Source: Leucobacter komagatae
GTDB lineage: Bacteria; Actinomycetota; Actinomycetes; Actinomycetales; Microbacteriaceae
Direction: 5' to 3'
NCBI RefSeq assembly: GCF_006716085.1
Contig: NZ_VFON01000001.1
Location: 992,001-1,056,000 of the forward strand
DNA: 64,000 bases
Under the pieces are notes generated by a model that made no database searches, had not been told where the DNA came from, and saw nothing but the letters and a program-made list of their open reading frames with translations. Made by a program: the position numbers and the translations under genes. Below are positions 43,673-53,997 of this stretch, piece after piece. The first letter of the stretch is position 1, and each line of letters opens with the position of its first letter.

Positions 43673-44629
43673 CTATGCGGCCACGAACTCCGCGTTGACG
43701 AGCCCACTCACCGCCATGGTTGCCTGCGGGTCGAAGCGCAACTCTGGGCCCGGAGCCAGATCAAAACGGTCGAGCCTGACCCACACGACGTTCGGGCTGC
43801 TCGTCGATTCGAAGAAGAAACGGCTCGCCGTCAGGTCTGCGACGGTGCGCCACCGCGTCGTGGAAACGTTTGGGCGCACCGGGTCGGCGGTACCGAAAGG
43901 CGCGGAAGCGTTGCGAATCACGCTAAAGACATACGCCGAGGCTTCGCGCTCGTCTTCGGTCTTCGGCAGCCGCGCAGAGTAGAACGCGGCCCTGGCGAAC
44001 CTATCGGGCGAGTCCGTACCGCCCGGCAGCGGGTCGTCGCCGCCGAGGCCCGCGTAGCGGCGCTCAAGCTCGAGCTGCTCGGCGTACACGGGAGAGTTTG
44101 CCATGACGGTGTAGGCGCTGCCGTGGTGCACTGTGAGCTCGCCGTCAATGAACTCGATGATGGCGGAGTCGCCGCCGCGATCAGCGAGCGCGATGTGCCC
44201 GGTGCCCGGCTTACCGCCGATATCGAGCGGGATAATCTGAACGTTGCTTTCCGTGAGCCACGCGACGGCATCGGCCACATTCGCAAATCTGTCGAGCAGG
44301 CACTGAATTGCTTGCGCGAGCGCGAGCCCCGGCCGGTCCTCGTCGCGCGCGCCGTAGTCCGACTCGGCGAGGTAGAGTCCGCTCACCTGGAACCCTGCTT
44401 CGTTGAGCCCATCCACGGCGATTTCGCCGTACATCAGGCAGACGATGCTACCGAACTCCGCCGTCCACTCAAATGAGCCCGCATCGCCCGGCGCGCTCTG
44501 CCTCGTCGCACCGCGGGGACGTACCGCGAGCACAGTCCTCGTGTCTTCAAACCAGTCCATGCTGCGGCCCACAAGAACGTTGCCTGAGCCTGGCTCACCT
44601 GCTGAAGACCACAAGAATCGAGTGCACAT
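43673..44629 (-). CDS. Ntn-type linear amide hydrolase (choloylglycine hydrolase family)
   Basis: A 318-residue N-terminal-nucleophile hydrolase. Starting at the ATG at 44629 the protein begins Met-Cys-Thr, so removal of Met exposes the required N-terminal Cys; a TTG two codons earlier would bury it. VLVGRSMDWFEDT, SGLYLAESDYG, TVMANSPVYAEQLE with the catalytic Asn, and NVSTTRWRTVADL with the Arg are family signatures. Substrates could be bile salts, penicillin V or N-acyl homoserine lactones; the sequence does not decide. A TATTGT -10 box ends six bases upstream, inside the tag 3' end, so it can be transcribed independently. Confidence 0.9.
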   Translation of the reverse strand: MCTRFLWSSAGEPGSGNVLVGRSMDWFEDTRTVLAVRPRGATRQSAPGDAGSFEWTAEFGSIVCLMYGEIAVDGLNEAGFQVSGLYLAESDYGARDEDRPGLALAQAIQCLLDRFANVADAVAWLTESNVQIIPLDIGGKPGTGHIALADRGGDSAIIEFIDGELTVHHGSAYTVMANSPVYAEQLELERRYAGLGGDDPLPGGTDSPDRFARAAFYSARLPKTEDEREASAYVFSVIRNASAPFGTADPVRPNVSTTRWRTVADLTASRFFFESTSSPNVVWVRLDRFDLAPGPELRFDPQATMAVSGLVNAEFVAA

Positions 44630-44631
44630 AG

Positions 44632-45252
44632 TCAAACAATAGCGGCTTCACCCGCTCGGGTGCCATCGGTATTCCAGAGGCCTGAACAGCCACGTCTGTG
44701 GCTGCTGACAAGGTGGGCGTCGACAACACCGATCGCTGTCATCAGGGCGTAGACGGTAGTGGGCCCGACGAACTTGAACCCTCGTTTCTTGAGTGCCTTC
44801 GCGAGGGCCTCAGACTCGGCCGATGTTGCGGGCACCTCACCATCGGTTTCGGGCGAGGGAGAACGTTCAGGCTGAAAGCTCCAGATGAGTTCGCTGAGTG
44901 AGCCGCCAGCCACGTTCAAGGCAAGCACCGCCTTCGCGTTCGAGATCGTCGCTTCGATCTTGGCGCGGTTGCGAATGATGCCTTCGTCACCGAGCAGCCG
45001 GTCAACGTCTTCCTGGGTGTAGGCGGCAACCACGGCCGGGTCGAAGCCGTCGAACGCAGCTCTGAAGTTCTCGCGTTTGCGGAGAATGATGAGCCAGGAA
45101 AGCCCCGACTGAAACGCCTCGAGCGTGAGCCGCTCAAACACCCCGCGCTCGTCGCGCACGGGCATGCCCCACTCGGTGTCGTAGTAGTCGGTGAGTAGCG
45201 GTGACTGCAGCGCCCATGCTGCGCGGATCGGGGTCACGTGCGTGTTCGTCAT
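44632..45252 (-). CDS. tag: DNA-3-methyladenine glycosylase I
   Basis: A 206-residue repair glycosylase that excises 3-methyladenine. YYDTEWGMPVRDERGVFERL near residue 25, TLEAFQSGLSWLIILRKREN with the catalytic-pocket residues, and the late zinc-linked FVGPTTVYALMTAIGVVDAH are typical. The ATG at 45252 (MTNTHVTPIR) has GAGGG seven bases upstream; the open frame extends 107 codons but that part is not homologous. Two bases separate its stop from the amidase start. Confidence 0.93.
   Translation of the reverse strand: MTNTHVTPIRAAWALQSPLLTDYYDTEWGMPVRDERGVFERLTLEAFQSGLSWLIILRKRENFRAAFDGFDPAVVAAYTQEDVDRLLGDEGIIRNRAKIEATISNAKAVLALNVAGGSLSELIWSFQPERSPSPETDGEVPATSAESEALAKALKKRGFKFVGPTTVYALMTAIGVVDAHLVSSHRRGCSGLWNTDGTRAGEAAIV
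44636..44641 (-). promoter_or_regulatory. -10 box TATTGT, leaderless start of the Ntn hydrolase gene
   Basis: On the minus strand the hexamer ends six bases before the ATG at 44629 and overlaps the last codons of tag. Confidence 0.5.
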
Positions 45253-45722
45253 CTGAAAACCCTCTCTGCTCGGACCGGGGTGCTCCCGGCTGACCCAAGC
45301 GTAGCCCGGCCCTCCGGCGGGGAGGGCGAGGGGCGTATTTCTGTGGATAACTCGCTGTTTTCGAGCATTCTCAGCCCTCTCTTGTGCGTGCACCGAGGGC
45401 TTTGGATGCGGCCCCGTTTGCACCACTGTGGAGCCGCTTCCAAGCGCTTCTGGATCGGCTGTGAGTGGGGGTGTCGGGGTAGAGCGCCAGGAGTCCAGCC
45501 CGGGGATCACAGCCTGGCAGCAGAGACCGCGGAATACTGCCAGGACTCGACGTTCGACATGCCATCGGCCCACCCAATGCCGAATTCGGGCCGGAACAAC
45601 AGATCTATGGTCGATCGCATACGGTACGGCTGAGTACTGAGTACTGAGTGCTGAGGGCTGAGGGCTGACGGCTGGGTGCCGGTGGCGCTAGGGCAGGGTG
45701 CCTGTGCGGCCTGGGGCTCGCT
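45253..45722. other. 470-base gap between tag and ligA, no gene seen
   Basis: Small open frames here have neither ribosome sites nor family features. The region holds a single DnaA-box-like TGTGGATAA (45342-45350), and the 7-base tandem array at 45630-45678. It lies upstream of tag and downstream of ligA, so the tag promoter must be in it, but no clear -35/-10 pair is visible. Confidence 0.6.
45630..45678. repeat. Seven copies of a 7-base tandem repeat
   Basis: CTGAGTA, CTGAGTA, CTGAGTG, CTGAGGG, CTGAGGG, CTGACGG and CTGGGTG follow each other without gaps and decay from left to right. The array begins 45 bases before the 3' end of ligA. No function is evident. Confidence 0.9.
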
Positions 45723-48077
<2,355 letters not shown>

Positions 48078-48176
48078 CGATTCACCGCCGACATTCTCCG
48101 CCAGGATCGCGCGCACGCCGGTCAAGCCACGCGCACCGGGCGCGCCCACCGAGGGGATCGCCCGGCGAGGACCCGG

Positions 48177-49340
48177 CTAGACCGCGGCGTGCTCGCGCGC
48201 CGACACCGCGCGATCGACCGTGAACTGCCCGAGCACACGCGTGCCGAGATACAGCACGGCGGTCTGGCCCGGCGCGACGCCCGAGAGGGGCTCGGTCTGC
48301 TCAAGGTTGATATCAACGACGACCTCGTGAGTTGCGTCGGCGCGGTGCTGCTCGGTCCGCTCGTCTTCCGAAATCGGCACGACTCGCGCCCGAGCGGGCA
48401 CAGGGTCGGCGTGCGCGCGGATCTGAACGTCACAGTCGAACGTCTCGGTGAGGTCGAGCCCCGGCTCCCCCGCCCAGGTGAAGCGGCCACCCGCGATGCG
48501 CGAGATGTCGAGCATCTCCTTCGGGCCGACGACGACCTGGTTCGACACCGGGCGGATCGACAGCACGTAGCGCGGGTTACCATCGGGGGCGGGCATGCCG
48601 AGCTGGAGGCCTCGGCGCTGACCGATCGTGTAGCCGTGCGCGCCGTCGTGCGTACCAACGACGGTACCGGACTCGTCGAGGATGTCGCCGGGCTCACGCT
48701 TGAGGTGCTCGGAGAGCCACCCTCGCGTGTCGCCGTCGGGGATGAAGCAGATGTCGTGACTGTCGGGCTTCTGCGCGATCTGGATGCCGCGGTCGGCGGC
48801 TTCCTCCCGGATCAGGGCCTTCGAGGGGGTGTCACCGAGCGGGAAGTAGCACTTCTCAAGCTGCGGGCCGGTGAGCACGCCGAGCACGTACGACTGATCC
48901 TTCGCCCAGGCGCTCGCGCGGTGCAGCTCGGGGCCATCTGCGCCGTCGATGAGCGTCGCGTAGTGGCCCGTCGCGACGGCGTCGAAACCGAGCGCAATCG
49001 CCTTATCGAGCAGGGCAGCGAACTTGATCTTCTCGTTGCACCGCATGCAGGGGTTCGGCGTGCGCCCGGCCGCGTACTCAGCGACGAAGTCGTCAACGAC
49101 GTCGGCCTTGAACCGCTCGCTGAAGTCCCAGACGTAGAAGGGAATGTCGAGCAGGTTTGCGACGCGTCGCGCGTCCATCGCGTCCTCGATCGTGCAGCAC
49201 CCACGCGATCCCGTGCGGAGGGTTCCCGGCATTCTGCTCAGCGCGAGGTGGACGCCGACGACCTCGTGCCCCGCCTCGACGGCGCGCGCAGCGGCGACGG
49301 CGGAGTCAACCCCACCACTCATAGCTGCCAAAATCTTCAC
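48177..49340 (-). CDS. mnmA: tRNA-specific 2-thiouridylase MnmA
   Basis: A 387-residue enzyme that makes s2U34 in tRNA Glu, Gln and Lys, using sulfur from a cysteine desulfurase. [20 protein letters not shown] is the PP-loop, [16 protein letters not shown] near residue 95 has the first catalytic Cys, [12 protein letters not shown] the second, and GHYATLID the family motif. A CC pair ([13 protein letters not shown]) near residue 48 is common in actinobacteria. The start is GTG with TAAGCT six bases upstream, so probably leaderless. The desulfurase gene lies 62 bases upstream on the same strand. Confidence 0.95.
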   Translation of the reverse strand: MKILAAMSGGVDSAVAAARAVEAGHEVVGVHLALSRMPGTLRTGSRGCCTIEDAMDARRVANLLDIPFYVWDFSERFKADVVDDFVAEYAAGRTPNPCMRCNEKIKFAALLDKAIALGFDAVATGHYATLIDGADGPELHRASAWAKDQSYVLGVLTGPQLEKCYFPLGDTPSKALIREEAADRGIQIAQKPDSHDICFIPDGDTRGWLSEHLKREPGDILDESGTVVGTHDGAHGYTIGQRRGLQLGMPAPDGNPRYVLSIRPVSNQVVVGPKEMLDISRIAGGRFTWAGEPGLDLTETFDCDVQIRAHADPVPARARVVPISEDERTEQHRADATHEVVVDINLEQTEPLSGVAPGQTAVLYLGTRVLGQFTVDRAVSAREHAAV

Positions 49341-49346
49341 CAGAGC

Positions 49347-49352
49347 AGCTTA
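49347..49352 (-). promoter_or_regulatory. -10 box TAAGCT, leaderless start of mnmA
   Basis: On the minus strand the hexamer ends six bases before the GTG at 49340. Confidence 0.6.
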
Positions 49353-49402
49353 ATCGTTTCCACGCCCCCGCGCAGGTTTGCGGGGAAATCTTGAGGAAGT
49401 GT

Positions 49403-50593
49403 CTAGCTTAGGCCCGCTGCCCGGGCGCGGTCGAGCGCGGTCGGGAGGGCCGCGAGCAGCGTGTCGATCTCTTCCGCCGTGCTCGCGCTCCCGAGGGTGA
49501 ACCTCAGCGCCCCGGCTGCTTCGTCCTCAGGCAGCCCGATGGCGAGGAGCACGTGCGAGGTCTCTGCAACGCCGGCTCGGCACGCCGATCCGACGGAAAC
49601 CGACACCCCGGCCGCGTCGAGCAAGAACACGAGCGAGTCGCCCTGGCAACCGGGGAATGTGAAGTGCGCGTTGCCGGGAAGCCGCCGCGCTGGGTCGGTG
49701 GCCCCGCGGTAGACCGCGGTGGGGTCAATGCCCAGGATCCCGGTAGCGAGCCGGTCGCGAAGGGCGGCGAGTGCCGCCGTGTGATCAGGATCGGGCGCGC
49801 TCCCACCCGCGAGCAAGACCTCATCAAGCGCCGCCGAGAACCCGACGGCCCCAGCGACATCCTGCGTACCCGAGCGCCCGCGCTGCTGCGAGCCGCCGTG
49901 GAACAGGGGCTCAAGCGGCGCTCGGCGGCCAACGACGAGCGCACCGACACCGACGGGGCCGCCGATCTTATGGGCGGAGACGCTGAGATAGTCAGCGCCA
50001 ACAGCGCGAAAATCGATCTCGACCTGGCCGAGCGCGGCGACGGCGTCGACGTGAGCGGGCACACCGGCCGCGCGCGCGACCGCGCACAGCCCCGCGACGT
50101 CTTGAACAGTGCCGATCTCGTTGTTCGCCCAGAGGAACGAGACGAGCGCTACTCGGTCGGGCCCCGCTTTGTCGAGCGCTTCGGAGAGCGTCTCAGGCGA
50201 CAGGCTGCCTTCTTCGTCGAGCGGCAGCCACACGAGCTGCGCTCCCTGCGTGTCGCGCAGCCACTCGACTGCTTCGATCGTGGCGTGGTGCTCGCCGTCG
50301 GCGACGAGCAGCACCGGTCGCGCAGCGTCACGCTGCCGCGCCCAGAAGGCGCCCTTCAGCGCGAGGTTGATCGACTCGGTTCCGCCGCCCGTGAGCACGA
50401 GCTCAGCGGTGTCGCACCCGACGCCCACGGCGATTCGCTCGCGCGCACCCTCGAGTGTTTCAAGGGCGCGCTGGCCGTGGCCGTGGGTTGAGGCCGGGTT
50501 GCCGACCTCGGCGAGCGCGCGGGTGTATGCCGAGAGCACCGCGGCGCTCATGGGCGAGGTCGCGGCGTGGTCGAGGTAGGCCGGGCCGGTCAC
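49403..50593 (-). CDS. iscS: Cysteine desulfurase (NifS/IscS type)
   Basis: A 396-residue PLP enzyme that takes sulfur from Cys as a persulfide. YLDHAATSPM is the N-terminal substrate contact, SFLWANNEIGTVQDV the cofactor pocket, SVSAHKIGGPVGVG near residue 207 carries the PLP Lys, and SVGSACRAGVAETSHV near residue 336 the catalytic Cys. The GTG start has AGGA six bases upstream, placed over the stop of the upstream thioredoxin-like gene, which ends eight bases earlier. With MnmA next door, tRNA thiolation is the likely main use. Confidence 0.94.
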   Translation of the reverse strand: MTGPAYLDHAATSPMSAAVLSAYTRALAEVGNPASTHGHGQRALETLEGARERIAVGVGCDTAELVLTGGGTESINLALKGAFWARQRDAARPVLLVADGEHHATIEAVEWLRDTQGAQLVWLPLDEEGSLSPETLSEALDKAGPDRVALVSFLWANNEIGTVQDVAGLCAVARAAGVPAHVDAVAALGQVEIDFRAVGADYLSVSAHKIGGPVGVGALVVGRRAPLEPLFHGGSQQRGRSGTQDVAGAVGFSAALDEVLLAGGSAPDPDHTAALAALRDRLATGILGIDPTAVYRGATDPARRLPGNAHFTFPGCQGDSLVFLLDAAGVSVSVGSACRAGVAETSHVLLAIGLPEDEAAGALRFTLGSASTAEEIDTLLAALPTALDRARAAGLS

Positions 50594-50601
50594 CAGGGTT
50601 C

Positions 50602-51573
50602 CTAGTAGAGCAGGCTCGCGAGCTTGCCGCGGGCCGCGATCACGCGCGGATCGGCGACGCCTACGACCTCGAACAGTTCGAGCAGCCGGTTCCGGATCAC
50701 CGTGCGCGTGTCATCGTCGGCCCCCGCAAAGAGGTCAAGCAGCCGGAGGAACGAGTCTTCGATGTGCCCGCCCGAGAGATCGAGGTCGGCGACGCGCATC
50801 TGCGCCTCGAGGTCAGCGGGGTTCGCTGCGGCCTCGGCCCGGATGTCTTCGAGGGTGTGCCCCTGGAGCCGAAGCAAGAGCTTCGACTGTGCGAGCGCAG
50901 CCTTCGCGTCGGCGTCGGCAGGTGACTTCTGCAGCACGGCTTCCCACTCGCGCACGGCGGTCTCGAAGTCGCCGCGCTCGGCTGCCTCGAACGCCGCGAT
51001 GTGGGCCTCGGGAATCTGCGGCTCGACGGGGCCGGGTGCCTCGGAGCCGTCGCCAGCCGGCGCATTGACACGACCTGCGACGCCGTTCTCCTCCGCGAGC
51101 TGGATCAGCCGCACGAAGAACTCGCGGACCTCTTGCTCGGGGACGGGGCCCTGGAAAAGCGGGACGGGGCGTTCGCCGATCATCGCGACGACCGTCGGGA
51201 TCGACTGCGCCTGGAACGCCTGCGCCAGGCCCGGGTTCGCGTCGACGTCTACGCGAGCGAGCAGCACGCGCCCGTCGAGCTCGCGGGTCACCTTCTCGAG
51301 GAGCGGGCTCAGCGCCTTGCTCGGCTCGCTCCACTCAGCCCACAGGTCGAACACGATCGGAACGACCGCGGAGAGCGGGGCGATCTGGCCGAACGCTGCG
51401 TCGGTGACATCGAGCACGAGTGACGGCACGTCGACGGTCTGCGGCGCGCCGGGAGACTGGGCACCCGAGGGAGCCTGCCCGGCAGGCCCGGCCGGTGCGG
51501 CCGCTCCGCGCTGCGCGAGGTGGCTGAGGTCTACTCCCCCGCTGGGGATCCGCTGCGGCATTTCGGTTGCCAT
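50602..51573 (-). CDS. Thioredoxin-like protein without CxxC, with TPR tail (CnoX/YbbN type)
   Basis: A 323-residue protein with an N-terminal thioredoxin fold (VPIVFDLWAEWSEPSKALSPLLE near residue 75, then LLARVDVDANPGLAQAFQAQSIPTVV with the cis-Pro). The redox motif WCGPC is replaced by WSEPS, so both cysteines are missing and it cannot be a disulfide reductase. The C-terminal half is helical, TPR-like (ERGDFETAVREWEAVLQ). This is the layout of CnoX/YbbN holdase chaperones. The first 45 residues are Pro/Ala/Gly-rich. The ATG lies two bases after the lipoprotein stop, so they are co-transcribed. Confidence 0.87.
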   Translation of the reverse strand: MATEMPQRIPSGGVDLSHLAQRGAAAPAGPAGQAPSGAQSPGAPQTVDVPSLVLDVTDAAFGQIAPLSAVVPIVFDLWAEWSEPSKALSPLLEKVTRELDGRVLLARVDVDANPGLAQAFQAQSIPTVVAMIGERPVPLFQGPVPEQEVREFFVRLIQLAEENGVAGRVNAPAGDGSEAPGPVEPQIPEAHIAAFEAAERGDFETAVREWEAVLQKSPADADAKAALAQSKLLLRLQGHTLEDIRAEAAANPADLEAQMRVADLDLSGGHIEDSFLRLLDLFAGADDDTRTVIRNRLLELFEVVGVADPRVIAARGKLASLLY

Positions 51574-51575
51574 GT

Positions 51576-52670
51576 CTACTTCCCTGCTCCAACGAGCTCG
51601 CTCGTGACGCCGAGGAGCTGAATCTTCGATCCGTCTTCCTTGTTCGGCACAAAGAAGAGCAGCTGGTGTGCGACGTTGCGCACGATCTTGTCTTGCTGGC
51701 CGGTGAGCCCTGAGAGCGCGCTCACCGCACCCTCCGCCTGAGGCTTGTAGCGCCCGCCGTCAGAGTCGACGACCTGGGATTCGACAACCGTCGTCGCGAT
51801 GAGCGCTCCGCCCGCGCCTGTTGAGAAGCTCACGATCGGCTCCTCGCCCTGCGCAACGCTCACGGAGTACTTCTGCGTCTTCTCTTCCGCGTCAGACTTC
51901 GCCTTCGCATCGGCAGCCCACGCCTTGCCGTAGTGGTCGAGCAGCGGGTCGTCGGTGAGATCGAACGGAGCCGCCTCGGGCACCTCCGCGCCACCCTGCA
52001 GGATCGCGGCGTACGACGCGCCAACATCAGCGGGCTTCAGCACGAGGCTCTCGATGTCGTCAGAAAGCAACGCCGTGCCCTCCTCGGCTGGAGCCGCCTT
52101 CGGCATGTCGAGCCCACCGCGCAGCGAAATCACGCGCGAGACGCGGAAGTCGACCTGCGGGGCACGCTGAGTCAGGATCAGCGCGAGCGACGGTGCATCG
52201 GTAGCGTTGCCGTCAGCGTCCGTGCCAGCCTCGGAGGCAACAGTCACGAACATCGTCCGCGGCCAGACCTCCGTGCTCTGCACGAGGCGGTAGCCGAGCA
52301 TCTCGTTCGTAATCTTCGCCGGCACGGAGCCGTACTCGGGCACTTCGCTGCGGATCTTATAGTTCGCGGTCCGCTGAGCGAGTGCGTCGCCCTTGAATCG
52401 TGACGTGAGCTCGTCGACGCTCAGGCTTTCGTCACCCTTCGCGGCCGCGGCCGCGACGCGGTCGATGATCGTCTGCGTCTGCGCTTCGGTCACGGGCACC
52501 GGGGCGAGCCCGGTCTGCTCCGGCGCACTTCCCTCGGCCGTCACCTCGGGCTCCGGCGAAAAGTCTGGCCAGTAGTTTGCCGAGCAACCCGAGACCGCGA
52601 GCGCGGCAGTGAGGCCGAGGCCCGCCAGCGCCACCCGGGCCGAGGTAGTCCGTCGTCGATTACTTCGCAT
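51576..52670 (-). CDS. Lipoprotein, function unknown
   Basis: A 364-residue secreted lipoprotein. I chose the ATG at 52670: it gives a basic start MRSNRRRTTSAR, a hydrophobic stretch and the lipobox AVSGC. The open frame upstream codes repeats from the preceding gene in another frame. After the Cys come about 40 Ser/Pro/Glu-rich residues and then a globular part with no family I recognise (VTVASEAGTDADGN, VSRVISLRGGLDMP). The gene overlaps the end of the upstream membrane protein gene by 11 bases. Both probably form an envelope unit. Confidence 0.8.
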   Translation of the reverse strand: MRSNRRRTTSARVALAGLGLTAALAVSGCSANYWPDFSPEPEVTAEGSAPEQTGLAPVPVTEAQTQTIIDRVAAAAAKGDESLSVDELTSRFKGDALAQRTANYKIRSEVPEYGSVPAKITNEMLGYRLVQSTEVWPRTMFVTVASEAGTDADGNATDAPSLALILTQRAPQVDFRVSRVISLRGGLDMPKAAPAEEGTALLSDDIESLVLKPADVGASYAAILQGGAEVPEAAPFDLTDDPLLDHYGKAWAADAKAKSDAEEKTQKYSVSVAQGEEPIVSFSTGAGGALIATTVVESQVVDSDGGRYKPQAEGAVSALSGLTGQQDKIVRNVAHQLLFFVPNKEDGSKIQLLGVTSELVGAGK

Positions 52671-53790
52671 CGTTCTTCCCCGTTTCCCCGGTGCGTTCCC
52701 CTTGCTCCCCAGCGTCGGAGTCAGTTTCTGCTTCTGCTTCTGCTTCTGCTTCTGAATCAACGTCAACGTCAACGTCAACGTCAACGTCTGGATCCTCGTC
52801 GGTTTCCACGTCCTCGGCTACGATCTCGGCGTTCGCGTACTCGTCGCCCTCGGCGTCGGTGGCGCCGCTGTCGTCCTGATCCTCTTCGAGCACCTCGGCG
52901 GTGACGATCTCATCGTCTGACCCCGCCGTCTCCGCGCCCGTCGTGGTTGCGTCATCGGCCGCGCTCGCGTTCTCAGCCGACTCTGCCTCGCCCAAAGCGC
53001 CTGCTGCGGAGCCTGCATCCAAGCCGGGCGTATTGTCATTACTCCCGCGGCGGGGCGCAGAATCGAGTTCGTTCCCGCTCGAGCGCTTGCCCGAAGGTGT
53101 GAAGACGTTGCGCACTCCAAGCAGCGGGCCCGAGCGTCCGCGGCGCGGGCCGAGCGCGCGCTTATCGCGGTCGAACGCAATGAGGTAGAGCACGGCGCCG
53201 AGCACAGCGAAGAGTCCGCCGGCTGCCAGCAGCGGGCCCGCCCACGGCGTCGCGCGATCCTGCACCCACACGAGCGCAGTGCCCTTCGGAATTGGGTCAG
53301 TGCCATTACCGGCGATGAGGATCGACTGGTCAGCGGCGGGCTCGATCGCCATGCGCGAGACGCCCTCGTCGCCGGAGCGCTCGCTGAGCCAGAGATCGCT
53401 CCCCCGCGGGTCAATCGGCACGGCGTTGCCCTCGTCGTCGAGCGCGAGCACGTCGGTTGTCGGCGCCTTGCCCGCGACTTTGTCGCTCACGACGGCCTTT
53501 GTGGAGGGGTCGACCGTCAGCGCAACGTGGTCGAATGGCTCGAGCCACGCCTGCGCGTCGCGAGTCGTCGCGAGCGCTGAGAACGCGGAGCTACCCCGCA
53601 TCACAACGTTTGCTTGCCCGTCAACCTTCGTGAGCTCTGAGACGTCGAGCACCGCGTATGGCGCGTCGGACTCGGCCGCAATCGGGTAAACGATCTCAGA
53701 CGGGCCTGCCAGGAACGTACGCTGACCAATTCCGAGCAGCAACAACACCCCCGAGATGGCTAGCGCCACGATGGCTAGGACGTATCTCAC
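52660..53790 (-). CDS. Bitopic membrane protein with acidic repeat tail, function unknown
   Basis: A 376-residue protein starting at the GTG at 53790, which has a perfect GGAGG six bases upstream; the longer frame to 53844 begins with TTG and lacks one. The first 25 residues (MRYVLAIVALAISGVLLLLG) form a membrane segment, an extracytoplasmic domain of about 140 residues follows, then a second helix (GPLLAAGGLFAVLGAVLYLIAF) and a cytoplasmic tail that is basic, then strongly acidic (runs of VDVDVDVD and SEAEAEAEAE). No family is recognised. It leads the operon to the lipoprotein, thioredoxin-like and desulfurase genes. Confidence 0.78.
   Translation of the reverse strand: MRYVLAIVALAISGVLLLLGIGQRTFLAGPSEIVYPIAAESDAPYAVLDVSELTKVDGQANVVMRGSSAFSALATTRDAQAWLEPFDHVALTVDPSTKAVVSDKVAGKAPTTDVLALDDEGNAVPIDPRGSDLWLSERSGDEGVSRMAIEPAADQSILIAGNGTDPIPKGTALVWVQDRATPWAGPLLAAGGLFAVLGAVLYLIAFDRDKRALGPRRGRSGPLLGVRNVFTPSGKRSSGNELDSAPRRGSNDNTPGLDAGSAAGALGEAESAENASAADDATTTGAETAGSDDEIVTAEVLEEDQDDSGATDAEGDEYANAEIVAEDVETDEDPDVDVDVDVDVDSEAEAEAEAETDSDAGEQGERTGETGKNDAK
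52726..52786. repeat. Two hexanucleotide arrays in the acidic tail
   Basis: TTCTGC repeats about five times (52726-52755, last unit degenerate) and TCAACG five times (52757-52786). They code the Ala-Glu and Val-Asp runs in the membrane protein tail. Six-base steps preserve frame. Confidence 0.92.
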
Positions 53791-53997
53791 CGAGTTCCTC
53801 CAGAGGTATGTTCGGCAGCCACGCAGGCGCGCGGCATGTATCAACCGTATAACGGTACCCGAGCTTCCGGGGTGAGCGCTGGGCTGGGTCGCAAATAATC
53901 AGCTGTTTGCGAGTACGACTATCATGGAGACAACTGCCTACAGCCGGGCAGTGCAGTCACTTTTGGGCGCACGCCCGCTCATCTCATCGGAGGCTCC

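Noticed and set aside
45342..45350. DnaA box TGTGGATAA near ligA as a possible replication origin
   Set aside because: Only one perfect box is seen, with no AT-rich unwinding region and no dnaA or dnaN gene nearby.
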